From positions 1 to 64,000 of the forward strand of contig JBDSEV010000063.1 of NCBI GenBank assembly GCA_039919885.1: a stretch of 64,000 nt of DNA, given 5' to 3'. This DNA comes from JACMLD01 sp039919885 (GTDB taxonomy: Bacteria; Bacteroidota; Bacteroidia; Chitinophagales; Chitinophagaceae). Under the pieces are notes generated by a model. That model was not told where the DNA came from and ran no database searches. It was given only the letters and a program-made list of their open reading frames with translations. The position numbers and the translations under genes are program-made. Shown here in pieces: positions 24,648 to 33,457 of this stretch (positions within the stretch are counted from its first letter, which is position 1; the number at the start of each line of letters is the position of its first letter).

Positions 24648-25559
24648 TTATTGCTTTTGCAGGATCAACTTGTTTGCGCCGTAATCACCGCCGCCATTGT
24701 CAGTGTGGGCGATGCTTAAAGTAATGAAGCCGGTACAGGAAAAAACATAACCTGCATTACCACCGGCACCGGCGCCTTCACCTGAGTACTGGGTGGCAGT
24801 GCTATAAAATCCGTAAACTACTTTTGGAATGGTAGCGGTACCGGAAGCAGGGTCAACATTTACCAGCAAAGGTGTAACAACGGTTCCGCCGCCAGGATAA
24901 ATCTTACTGAGATTGATTTGGTTGGCACCAGGACCGTCCGTAATCTGCACAATTGCACCGGCAGCCCAATCTGCCCAGTCGTCCCTGATTACTTTATAGG
25001 AGCCTGCCATATTACCGGTAAAAGGACAAACTACATACACCGTAAAAGAAAAACCAGAAAAATATGCGGGACCGGTAACCAAACCACCGCCGCCATTGTC
25101 GCCAGCATTGTTGATGTCAAACGTTTTTCCGCTGGTGGTGACTGCTTTTGGGAAAAATGTAAAAATGGAACCAGGTGTAAATGAAGACGCCGGCACACCA
25201 AAAGCCGTTGCCAGTTCCGAGGTGGTGGCGCTAAGCGTTGCTTTGCCACCAGCCGTATAGGGAACAGATTTTACCAGCTTCCATTGCAGGGTATCCGTTG
25301 AGGTACCCAATGTAGCATACAGTAATATATGATCCACTGTTTCCCCGCTGGGATACTGGTGCACAATAACCCCAACTGTAGAGGTGCCGCTCAATGCATT
25401 CAGGTTGGCATTCACGGTACTGTCTATTACAAGGTAAGTACCCAATCCAAGATTTTTTACATCCGCAAGTGGATTAAGATTTCCACCGGTTTTTTTGCAG
25501 GAATTGAACGCAGCAAACGCCACGCAGACCGCAACTAGTATGATTAATATTTTCTTCAT
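24648..25559 (-). CDS. Surface lipoprotein of unknown function, third gene of a SusCD operon
   Basis: A 303-residue protein with a signal peptide ending in the lipobox FNSC (Cys near residue 20), followed by KK and Gly-rich sequence. The mature part is beta-strand-like and rich in Gly, Thr, Ser and Val, with no enzymatic motif seen. It starts 17 bases after the SusD-like gene and ends at the operon terminator, so it is the last gene of that transcript. By position it resembles SusE/SusF-type accessory ligand-binding lipoproteins, but no specific similarity is recognised. Function is inferred only from context. Confidence 0.75.
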   Translation of the reverse strand: MKKILIILVAVCVAFAAFNSCKKTGGNLNPLADVKNLGLGTYLVIDSTVNANLNALSGTSTVGVIVHQYPSGETVDHILLYATLGTSTDTLQWKLVKSVPYTAGGKATLSATTSELATAFGVPASSFTPGSIFTFFPKAVTTSGKTFDINNAGDNGGGGLVTGPAYFSGFSFTVYVVCPFTGNMAGSYKVIRDDWADWAAGAIVQITDGPGANQINLSKIYPGGGTVVTPLLVNVDPASGTATIPKVVYGFYSTATQYSGEGAGAGGNAGYVFSCTGFITLSIAHTDNGGGDYGANKLILQKQ

Positions 25560-25576
25560 AGCCTTTCTGTTTTAAA

Positions 25577-27292
25577 TTATTTAATAAAATTATCAGGGTT
25601 ATTGTCCCAGAATACTTTCTGCACTGCGTTGCCCGGATCTTTCTGGGCAGGCGCATTTGAATTCCGGTTAACAAATACTGATGGGTAGAAGAAAGAACGC
25701 ATGAAGAGCCCGGGATTAGGAACAGCAACTGCAGGCTGAATATTGGCTGGCTTACCGGTTCTGCGAAGATTGTTATACGTTTCAAGTCCGTTGCCCCAGG
25801 CTGCTATATAATACTCAGTCATAACAATGTTCAGCTTTGCGTCTGCCGTAGCAGCTGCATCATAGTTACCCAATACCAGGGCAACATAATTTTCAACCTG
25901 CGTAGGAGTGGGTACATACGTAGGATCCGGGGTTACATTAACCGTTGCAGGGAAAGCCATTACTTTGGTAATAGAGGCCCTGACACCTTTTTCTAGCAGC
26001 GTACGCGTAGTACCAGCAGTGGTAATTCCCAACGCAAGGGAAGCTTCCGCTTCCAGGAATGACGTAAAGGAAGACAACCAGATAGGTAGGATACCGGCAC
26101 CTTGTCCACCCATGCCCAGGGCAACCGGTGCAAACTGGTTGCCGTCAAATTCTCCGCCTGCAGGATACACACCCCATGCAGTTGTATAGTTACCATCTGG
26201 TGGCGCACCACTGTTGTCACCGTGGTCACGACCGTGGTAACCTCTTGTTACGGTACAGTAAGGTGTTTGATCCGGAACAGTAGGGTACCAGGAAGGGAAT
26301 TGCGATGTGCCCAACTGTGATTTTGCGCAGCACGGACAAGTGGAAGAAGTAGACCAGGAATAACCACTTACCTGGCGATAAAAGTAATAACGGGTGCGGG
26401 GATCGCCATTGTCGGGGCGGGTAAGGCCGCCGTATTTTTGCGTGGTGATCAGCCACATATAATAATTGGAAAGATAATCTCCGTTGCCGCTGTTGGTATA
26501 ATCAGTTGCATAATGGGTGTGCCGGCTATCCGGTGCGGTAACAGACGTTCCGTAACGAAAAGTAAAATCCTGCGCGGGTGTATTCACCAGGTTGTTTTCA
26601 GTTATCAGCGCCTGTATTTTTGGCAATGCCGAATTGTCTACCAGTCTTACCTGCATATACAATTTAAGCTTCAGCGTTTTAGCAAAGGTTGTCCAGTTTG
26701 CCTTGCTGCCACCATAAAACAGATCTGTTCCGTTAAACGCGGCCGCATTTGGTTTAGTGAAATCTGCAAGGGCACTATCAATCAAACTCTGTGCGGCAGC
26801 ATATACAGTTGCACCCGGATCTACTTTTGGAACGGTGTTCTCATTGCCCAGGACTGCTTCTGAATACGGTACATCACCAAAATTATCTACCAGTATGCTC
26901 AGTGTAAACGCTTTCAATATCCTGGCGATACCGGATTGCAGGTATTTGCGTTGTGATTGTGCCAGTGGCACCAACGCATTGGCATTGGTTAATACACCGG
27001 TATAGGCATTCGTCCATTGTCCGTCGAAACTTGCCGGTGTATAGCCGTTTCTGTAAAACGGTCCAACCCAGTGTTGCATCCTGCTGAGCTGGCCTGCCTG
27101 GTCGCCCGCGCTTACCCACAAATAACTGAAGTCCAGCTGTACTTCGTTCAGGTATAAATCCACGTCTGCAGTAGACGGGCTGGGATAATTTGGATTCGCC
27201 AGTAACTTATCGAATTGTTTTTTGCAGGAGGAGGAAACAGCCGCCAGCAGCAGTATTCCTACTATCCCGGGTAATATTTTTCTATAATGCAT
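25577..27292 (-). CDS. SusD/RagB-type outer-membrane lipoprotein (SusD-like family 2)
   Basis: A 571-residue lipoprotein; the signal peptide ends in SSSC near residue 23. The N-terminal FDKLLANPNYPSP segment and the helical, TPR-like core with ILKAFTLSILVDNFGDVPYSEA identify the SusD-like_2 group. The C-terminus has AWGNGLETYNNLRRTGKP. These proteins form the lid over a SusC barrel and capture the nutrient at the cell surface. It follows the susC-like gene by 20 bases. SusD-like_2 proteins are often paired with peptide or unknown-substrate transporters rather than starch. No glycoside hydrolase is nearby to reveal the substrate. Confidence 0.92.
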   Translation of the reverse strand: MHYRKILPGIVGILLLAAVSSSCKKQFDKLLANPNYPSPSTADVDLYLNEVQLDFSYLWVSAGDQAGQLSRMQHWVGPFYRNGYTPASFDGQWTNAYTGVLTNANALVPLAQSQRKYLQSGIARILKAFTLSILVDNFGDVPYSEAVLGNENTVPKVDPGATVYAAAQSLIDSALADFTKPNAAAFNGTDLFYGGSKANWTTFAKTLKLKLYMQVRLVDNSALPKIQALITENNLVNTPAQDFTFRYGTSVTAPDSRHTHYATDYTNSGNGDYLSNYYMWLITTQKYGGLTRPDNGDPRTRYYFYRQVSGYSWSTSSTCPCCAKSQLGTSQFPSWYPTVPDQTPYCTVTRGYHGRDHGDNSGAPPDGNYTTAWGVYPAGGEFDGNQFAPVALGMGGQGAGILPIWLSSFTSFLEAEASLALGITTAGTTRTLLEKGVRASITKVMAFPATVNVTPDPTYVPTPTQVENYVALVLGNYDAAATADAKLNIVMTEYYIAAWGNGLETYNNLRRTGKPANIQPAVAVPNPGLFMRSFFYPSVFVNRNSNAPAQKDPGNAVQKVFWDNNPDNFIK

Positions 27293-27312
27293 AGTTATAT
27301 TTTTTTAATATT

Positions 27313-30300
27313 TTAGAAAGTTACTCTGATGCTTGCACCCATGCGGCGTGCTGATGGCCCTGAAAGAAATTCAAACCCTCTTCCGTTTCCTACACCTAAG
27401 CCTGATGCTTCGGGATCAAAATGTACATACTTAGGAAAATTAGGCGCATAATACCAGAGATTCGTTCCTGAAAGACTGATTGAAATAGAACCGAAAGGCG
27501 TCTTCGATAGCACGTTAGCGGGCAGGCTATAAGATAAGGAAGCCTCCCTCAAGCGGATACAAGTAGCGTCAAATATTGCCGCTTCATCTGCTGCGCCATT
27601 TGTGATGCTGTTACCGTAGTATGCCTGTGAAGATGATATTTGGATATTATTGGGTTGGCCATTTTCCAGTACACCTGGTAAAATATAGGAAGCAGCCCTG
27701 TCAAATTCTGTATCTTTTGTTACACCACGTCCCAGCAACGCACCTGCAGTACCGGAAAACATATCGCCGCCGTAGGTGTAATCCCACTGCATCCTGAAGG
27801 AGATACCTTTGTAACTGAGGTTACTGATACCCGTTACCTTGTACAATGGATTAGGGTCTCCGATAACACCGATATCATTTGAGTTGATATAATTGCCGTC
27901 TGTACCTACCAGGCGCTGGCCCGTTTTAGGATCTTTCTGAAAATAGCTGGCCATGATAACACCGAGCGGGTAGCCATTCTTGGCAAACGTACCTTCGTTG
28001 GAGTAACCCGCGGTATTTACCTGCGGAAGATAGTCTGGTATATCAGACACCAGGCTCTTGTTTAACGTATACAAACCATCTACGCTCCACTTCCAGTCTT
28101 TGTTTTCAAAAACGGTTACACCCAGTTGCACTTCTATCCCTTTGTTAGTAACTGTGCCTGCGTTGATTTGTTGTGCGGTATAGCCAGTGCTGGGGTCCAG
28201 ATCCCTTCTCAGGATTTGGTCGTTGGCCACCCTTTTGTACAATGTTAAATCCAGCGACACCTTGTTGCCAAAAAATTTACCTTCTATACCGGCTTCTGTT
28301 TCTTTCAGTAACTCAGGTTTCAGCTCGGGGTTTGGTAGCAGGGTAGGGATGGAGTTTACATTAACCGCTGTTCCGCTTGCATTTACAAAAGACCTTGACG
28401 CAATAAACAATGAGGTCCTGGTAGCATATGGTGGCGGAAAGTTGGCACTAGTAGAATAGCCTACCCTTAATTTCAGGTAGTTGATGTTTTTGTTATTCTG
28501 CAGGGCCGGAATGGCAGAAGTAGGAATAAAGGAAAGCGCTGCATTCGGATAAAAAATGCTCCTGTTATCCTGTTCAACGGTAGATTTCCAGCTGTTGCGT
28601 CCGCCCAACGTCAGGTAAGCATAATCTTTAAAAGCTACTGTACCGGTTGCAAACGCACCCAGTACCAGTAATTCCTGCGAATAGTTGAGTGATTTTCCGT
28701 TCTCACTGGTAGTGATATGGTTGATAAAATTATTGTGGTTCATCAGCCCGTATACAAGTTGCTGCGAACTCGTGCTACCGGTTTGCTCAAATTTGTCTTC
28801 TCTCCTGTTTACACCGCCATCTGCATTGATACTAAAATTGCCGCCCAGGCTGTGGCTAAAGCTTAGCAACAGGGTGTGGTCCCAAATGGTATTGGTGCCG
28901 TTGGACGTTCTTAAGATACCGGTGGGTGTGGCAACACCACCTTTGTTTTGCGAATATTCCTGGTACTCGCTGTAATTATCGTATCCAACGCGGTAGGTAA
29001 GGTTCAACCCTTTGGCAATATCATAGCGCGTGGTCATTTGTCCGTATACCCTGTTTACTTTATCAACCGTAAATGCATTGTACAGCGTCCACACAGGATT
29101 TTGTATACCATTGTCGTTACGGTAATAAACCTGTGAATGGTCAGATGGTTTCTCATAAGGAAGACCCATCAGGTCCACCGCGGTAGGTGTATACAGTACG
29201 TTACCAAAAACAGAGGTATTAACGGAATTGTTTCCGTAACTGTTACTGGTAGGGGGCGATTTAACGTTGGTGCCCACGTAGTTCATGGTACCACTGATGG
29301 TAAAACGGTTGCTTAGTTTAGCAGTGCCGCCTACCCCAAAATTATTTTTAATCAGAGAATTACCCGGCAGATAGCCTTTATCATCGGTGTGACTATAATT
29401 CATGTTGTAGTTAACCGGACCGGCAGATCCACCAAGATTTACCGCGGTGGTGCTGGTAGTGCCCGTGCGGAAAAACTTTGGTACGCTGCTATAAAACTTA
29501 TAGTCGTAAGGCACGCCTTTGTATTCGGGAAAATCTGCATTTAAAGATGCTTTGTCATAAGGATGTGTTACCTGTGCAGGCGGGTTGGTAAACTTTGCAC
29601 CCCAGTTACTGAAGAACAACAATCCGAGGCTCAGGTCAAAACCGCCGCCATACGACTCATTGTATTCAGGAAGCACCGCTTTAGTGGCAAAAAGCGACTG
29701 GGACACCGTGATTTCGGTTTTCTTTTTGCTCACCTGTGTGCTGCCATTTTTAGTACTAATAAGGATTACGCCATTTCTTCCGGCTTCTCCGTATAAAGTT
29801 ACTGCGCTCAACCCCTTCAGGATGTTCACACTTTCAATATTGTTGGGGTCAAGATCAAGAAAACGGCTGCTCGTTTGCGTGCCGTAAGTAAAATCTGAAT
29901 TTGAGTTAGTGGAACTGTTAAAGGGAACACCATCCACTACAAACAGTGGATCAGATGTGCCGGTAATGGTGCTGATTCCCCTGATGTTGATGTTTGTGCC
30001 GCTACCGCTTAGACCGCTGGTAGCCAATACATTCAGGCCCGGCGCTTTACCGCTTAGTACCCTGCCCAAATCTGCTTCTGGCCTGAGTTCAAGGTCCTTT
30101 TTTCCCACGGTGGAAACGGCGTATCCAAGCGCTTTTTTCTCACGTTTAACGCCAAGCGCCGTTACTACTACTTCACTCAAGGCCTGGTTGGAGGCGGTTA
30201 GGACCACGGTAACGGATGCCGCTGCGGCAACCTGCTGCTTGTCGAACCCGATACTCGATATTACCAGCGTGGTGCCGGTTGGGGTACTCAGTTTAAAAAC

Positions 30301-30471
30301 ACCATTTGCATCGCTGGTGGTACCCTTTTTTGAATTTTTCTCCTGGATTGAAGCGCCGCCGATTGGATTTCCTTTGTCATCGGAAACCCGTCCGGCAACT
30401 TCAACAGTTTGTGAGCTGGCCGTGTGGTACAAAAACGCCAACCCCACTAAGCAGCTTAGTAGTTTTCTCAT
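27313..30471 (-). CDS. SusC/RagA-type TonB-linked outer-membrane transporter
   Basis: A 1052-residue outer-membrane protein with an N-terminal signal peptide (about 1-20). A carboxypeptidase-regulatory-like domain follows (about 22-105, with VAGRVSDDKGNPIGGASIQEK), then a TonB plug with the family segment ALGVKREKKALGYAVSTV and NIRGISTITGTSDPLFVVDG, and a 22-strand barrel ending in ASIRVTF. It imports a large nutrient using TonB energy together with the SusD partner. It is first in a three-gene operon. No anti-sigma or ECF sigma gene lies next to it, so regulation is not evident. The upstream region of about 870 bases is AT-rich. Confidence 0.95.
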   Translation of the reverse strand: MRKLLSCLVGLAFLYHTASSQTVEVAGRVSDDKGNPIGGASIQEKNSKKGTTSDANGVFKLSTPTGTTLVISSIGFDKQQVAAAASVTVVLTASNQALSEVVVTALGVKREKKALGYAVSTVGKKDLELRPEADLGRVLSGKAPGLNVLATSGLSGSGTNINIRGISTITGTSDPLFVVDGVPFNSSTNSNSDFTYGTQTSSRFLDLDPNNIESVNILKGLSAVTLYGEAGRNGVILISTKNGSTQVSKKKTEITVSQSLFATKAVLPEYNESYGGGFDLSLGLLFFSNWGAKFTNPPAQVTHPYDKASLNADFPEYKGVPYDYKFYSSVPKFFRTGTTSTTAVNLGGSAGPVNYNMNYSHTDDKGYLPGNSLIKNNFGVGGTAKLSNRFTISGTMNYVGTNVKSPPTSNSYGNNSVNTSVFGNVLYTPTAVDLMGLPYEKPSDHSQVYYRNDNGIQNPVWTLYNAFTVDKVNRVYGQMTTRYDIAKGLNLTYRVGYDNYSEYQEYSQNKGGVATPTGILRTSNGTNTIWDHTLLLSFSHSLGGNFSINADGGVNRREDKFEQTGSTSSQQLVYGLMNHNNFINHITTSENGKSLNYSQELLVLGAFATGTVAFKDYAYLTLGGRNSWKSTVEQDNRSIFYPNAALSFIPTSAIPALQNNKNINYLKLRVGYSTSANFPPPYATRTSLFIASRSFVNASGTAVNVNSIPTLLPNPELKPELLKETEAGIEGKFFGNKVSLDLTLYKRVANDQILRRDLDPSTGYTAQQINAGTVTNKGIEVQLGVTVFENKDWKWSVDGLYTLNKSLVSDIPDYLPQVNTAGYSNEGTFAKNGYPLGVIMASYFQKDPKTGQRLVGTDGNYINSNDIGVIGDPNPLYKVTGISNLSYKGISFRMQWDYTYGGDMFSGTAGALLGRGVTKDTEFDRAASYILPGVLENGQPNNIQISSSQAYYGNSITNGAADEAAIFDATCIRLREASLSYSLPANVLSKTPFGSISISLSGTNLWYYAPNFPKYVHFDPEASGLGVGNGRGFEFLSGPSARRMGASIRVTF

Positions 30472-30677
30472 GTTGTTGTTGATTTGGTTAAGAAGTTATT
30501 AAAACTAAGTTAAAATGGATAAACAGCGAAAAAGACTTACAGATGGTAGCAGGTGTTGATAGGAAATCTTTTTGTTTAGCAGATTCGTCAGATAACTAAT
30601 CAACAACCTTCACCTATTTGCGTTTTCTTATTATATTAAATATTTTAAGATATCCATGTTTACCATTAGTATTCGTA

Positions 30678-30685
30678 CAAATTTA
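30678..30685 (-). promoter_or_regulatory. Possible -7 element of the SusCD operon
   Basis: The minus strand reads TAAATTTG, an exact TAnnTTTG match about 207 bases before the susC-like start codon. There is no TTTG at the -33 position, and the region is very AT-rich, so a chance match is possible. Confidence 0.3.
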
Positions 30686-30992
30686 TGTGTTTTATGCTCT
30701 TTTTAACATATCTAATTTATATTAATGTATATATAATCATTATTCTTATTTTTTGCCTCCTTAACAGCGATCGTCGGCTATCAGGGGAGGCGAAAATATT
30801 TACCACAGGTGATTTTAATTTCCGATAATCCAGATATTCAGCCAGTTGCGTACTAATTAGCAGGTGGGCAGACTGTTAGATGCAGACGCTAAAATATATT
30901 ATAATCCTTTAATGCTCAATGATTTACACCAATCGAATTCTCCCCTCGTAAAATTTATGCCTAGCCGAAGAAGTTATTCACAGGCCAAAAAA

Positions 30993-31090
30993 TAATTTTG
31001 TAGTGTGCTGCATATTTGTAATTTAGTGGAAGAATTTAATGGGTTAGTAAGTAAAGGGCTAGTAGTAATACTGGCCCTTTTACTTTTTAA
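30993..31090 (+). ncRNA. Candidate small RNA upstream of radA
   Basis: An exact -7 element TAATTTTG (30993-31000) is followed 50 bases later by a strong hairpin: GTAAAGGGC at 31051-31059 pairs with GCCCTTTTAC at 31074-31083 with one bulge and an inner AGTA/TACT stem, then a T run. No coding frame lies between them, so the terminator has no gene to serve. The predicted transcript, from about 31005 to 31088, is roughly 80 nt. It could instead be the tail of a longer plus-strand transcript. It resembles no known RNA family that I can name. Confidence 0.45.
31051..31090 (+). terminator. Orphan intrinsic terminator upstream of radA
   Basis: A long stem with a single bulged A and a T-rich tail, on the plus strand, 250 bases before radA and not downstream of any gene on that strand. 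It would end the candidate small RNA described at 30993-31090. Confidence 0.75.
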
Positions 31091-31327
31091 AAACCAGTCT
31101 TTTGCGCAGGTCCTTCTTTTTCAGCCGCAAATAAATTAGCTGCTGCTCAAATTAATTATTGTTTTTTTTCTGCAGTTTTTTTTAAACAACTTGGATTTTT
31201 TTTCTATTTAGCCATTTTCCGCCTTTTACTTCACGCCTGTTTATCGTCCACATCATGGATGTTGTGTTGCGTTATTTACACGTTTTTATTTTGTCTGTTT
31301 CCAATGTTAATTGATTTCGATGCTGCT

Positions 31328-31335
31328 TATCTTTA
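31328..31335 (+). promoter_or_regulatory. Candidate -7 element directly before radA start
   Basis: TATCTTTA, then GCGC, then the ATG. It matches TAnnTTTG except at the last base and sits four bases before the start codon, predicting a leaderless radA mRNA. Confidence 0.4.
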
Positions 31336-31339
31336 GCGC

Positions 31340-32713
31340 ATGGGTAAAGTAAAATCAGCTTTCTTTTGTCAGAACTGTGGATATGAAAGCGCGAAGTGGT
31401 TGGGCAAATGTCCCTCATGCAATGAATGGAATACGTTTACGGAAGAAGTCATACAAAAAGAAAATACCAAAGCAGGCAATAACAATTGGCAGGAATACAC
31501 CGGTGAAAAGGCAACGCGTACCGTTTTGCTTAACACTATAAAAAGCAGTGAAGAAAAACGCATTGTTACTGCAGACCCTGAACTGAACCGCGTGTTGGGT
31601 GGCGGCATTGTTCCCGGCAGCATCGTACTCGTGGCCGGTGAACCAGGTATTGGAAAATCAACCTTGTTTTTGCAGGTAGGATTACAATTAAAAGACGTTG
31701 TAACGTTGTACATCAGCGGCGAGGAAAGCGCGCAGCAAATTAAAATGCGCGCAGACCGTTTGTCTGCGAAAAATGATAATTTTTATCTGCTTACCGAAAC
31801 CAACACACAAACCATTTTCCAGGAGATAAAAAAATTAAAACCCCAATTGGTTATAGTAGACTCTGTGCAAACGTTGCAAACGCCTTATATAGAATCTTCA
31901 CCGGGCAGCATTTCACAGATACGCGAAAGCGCAGCAGAACTGCAACGCTTCGCCAAAGAAACCAATACACCGGTATTCCTCATTGGTCATATCACAAAAG
32001 ACGGCAATATTGCAGGACCGAAAATACTGGAGCACATGGTGGATACCGTGCTGCAGTTTGAGGGAGATCATCATTACGCTTACAGGATATTAAGAACCAT
32101 CAAGAACAGGTTTGGTGGTACTGCAGAGCTGGGTATCTATGAAATGACCAGCGATGGTATGCGCGGTGTCATTAACCCCAGTGAAATACTGATTACACAA
32201 AAGGAAGATCAGCTAAGTGGTATTGCCATTGCTGCTGCCATTGAGGGATTGCGCCCACTGCTCATAGAAGTGCAGGCACTTGTTACGCAATCTGTATACG
32301 GAACACCGCAGCGCACCGTCAGTGGTTTTGATCTCCGGCGGCTGCAGTTGCTGCTGGCAGTGCTGGAAAAACGCGGTGGCTTTCACTTTGGTGTAAAAGA
32401 TGTTTTTTTAAATATTGCAGGCGGTTTTAAAATAGAGGATCCTTCCATAGAGCTGGCCGTATTGTGTGCATTGCTGAGCTCTTATGACGATACCAATGTG
32501 CCGATGAATATTTGTTTTGCCGGAGAGGTAGGACTAAGCGGCGAAATAAGGGCCGTTAACCGCATAGAACAACGAATTGCAGAAGCGGAAAAGCTGGGGT
32601 TCGAAAAAATCATCGTATCTAAATACAACCAGAAAAATTTGTCCAAGCAAAAATTCAACATAGAAATTGTTACGGTAGGAAAAGTAGAAGAGGTCTATAC
32701 TTTGCTATTCTGA
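31340..32713 (+). CDS. radA: DNA repair protein RadA
   Basis: A 457-residue RecA-like ATPase that drives branch migration during homologous recombination. It has an N-terminal C4 zinc finger (Cys 10, 13, 24, 27: CQNCG and CPSCNEW), the Walker A motif GEPGIGKST near residues 100-108, the RadA-specific KNRFG motif near residue 255, and a C-terminal Lon-like domain ending with the GEVGLSGEIRAV segment. Length is typical. The ComF-like gene begins one base after its stop codon, so the two are co-transcribed. RadA also assists recombination of incoming DNA in transformation, which fits the ComF linkage. Confidence 0.97.
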   Translation: MGKVKSAFFCQNCGYESAKWLGKCPSCNEWNTFTEEVIQKENTKAGNNNWQEYTGEKATRTVLLNTIKSSEEKRIVTADPELNRVLGGGIVPGSIVLVAGEPGIGKSTLFLQVGLQLKDVVTLYISGEESAQQIKMRADRLSAKNDNFYLLTETNTQTIFQEIKKLKPQLVIVDSVQTLQTPYIESSPGSISQIRESAAELQRFAKETNTPVFLIGHITKDGNIAGPKILEHMVDTVLQFEGDHHYAYRILRTIKNRFGGTAELGIYEMTSDGMRGVINPSEILITQKEDQLSGIAIAAAIEGLRPLLIEVQALVTQSVYGTPQRTVSGFDLRRLQLLLAVLEKRGGFHFGVKDVFLNIAGGFKIEDPSIELAVLCALLSSYDDTNVPMNICFAGEVGLSGEIRAVNRIEQRIAEAEKLGFEKIIVSKYNQKNLSKQKFNIEIVTVGKVEEVYTLLF

Positions 32714-32714
32714 T

Positions 32715-33413
32715 ATGAAACTGCTTACCACCATATGGCAGGATTTCTCGCATTTGTTTTTTCCGCACGTATGCGCGGGCTGCAGCAGCGACAATTTGTC
32801 TACGGAATCGCCGCTTTGCATTCAATGCATGAAGGAGCTGCCGCTAACCAATTTTCACCTGCATGCAAATAACCCGGTAGAAAAAGATTTCTGGGGAAGG
32901 ATACCGCTGGAAGGTGCCACGGCGCTCTGTCATTTTACAAGTGGCTCACTCATTCAGCATTTGTTGCACCAGCTTAAATACAAAGGCAATAGCGATGCGG
33001 GCTATTTTCTGGGCAGAATGATGGGCAATGCATTAATCGCAGCGCCGCGTTTTCAAAACATTGACGCCCTGGTACCGCTGCCTTTGTTCGCAGAGCGGCA
33101 AAAAAAACGTGGTTATAACCAGTCCGAAGTTTTGTGCAACGGTATGGCCAGTGTAATGAAAATACCCGTTAACAATACCGCCGTGGTGCGGTTGTCCGCT
33201 ACGGAGACCCAAACCAATAAAACACGTATTGAAAGATGGAAAAATATGGACGGGAAATTTGAATTGCTGCAACCGGCAGCCATTGCCGGAAAGCACGTGT
33301 TGCTGGTAGATGATGTGGTAACCACCGGTGCTACCCTGGAAGCCTGCGGACATGAGCTGCTCAGCGCCGGCGAAGTAAAACTGGGCATTGCTACGCTGGC
33401 ATATACTGTTTAA
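32715..33413 (+). CDS. ComF-family phosphoribosyltransferase-like protein
   Basis: A 232-residue protein of the ComF/GntX family. The N-terminus has a four-cysteine zinc site (Cys 20, 23, 35, 38). The C-terminal half is a type I phosphoribosyltransferase fold with the PRPP-binding loop VLLVDDVVTTGATLEAC near residues 195-211. The gene starts one base after radA ends, so translation is probably coupled. ComF proteins take part in DNA uptake with the helicase and ComEC channel. Direct evidence for that role in Bacteroidota is limited, and the true reaction, if any, is unknown. Confidence 0.92.
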   Translation: MKLLTTIWQDFSHLFFPHVCAGCSSDNLSTESPLCIQCMKELPLTNFHLHANNPVEKDFWGRIPLEGATALCHFTSGSLIQHLLHQLKYKGNSDAGYFLGRMMGNALIAAPRFQNIDALVPLPLFAERQKKRGYNQSEVLCNGMASVMKIPVNNTAVVRLSATETQTNKTRIERWKNMDGKFELLQPAAIAGKHVLLVDDVVTTGATLEACGHELLSAGEVKLGIATLAYTV

Positions 33414-33442
33414 TTAAAATAAGCGTTTAAAAGGTACTTAAT

Positions 33443-33450
33443 TATTTTTG
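33443..33450 (+). promoter_or_regulatory. Candidate -7 element before the beta-helix lipoprotein gene
   Basis: TATTTTTG is an exact TAnnTTTG match seven bases before the ATG at 33458, predicting a leader of only three or four nucleotides. It lies in the 44-base gap after the ComF-like gene, so the lipoprotein gene may have its own start. Confidence 0.45.
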
Positions 33451-33457
33451 AAACCAA

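Larger units (their letters stand above)
30472..31339. other. Long AT-rich intergenic region between divergent susC-like and radA genes
   Basis: About 870 bases with no gene. It contains a weak minus-strand -7 match for the SusC operon (CAAATTTA at 30678-30685, read as TAAATTTG), a candidate small RNA with promoter and terminator (30993-31090), and the radA promoter element next to its start. The rest is T-rich and shows no clear structure. Confidence 0.6.
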
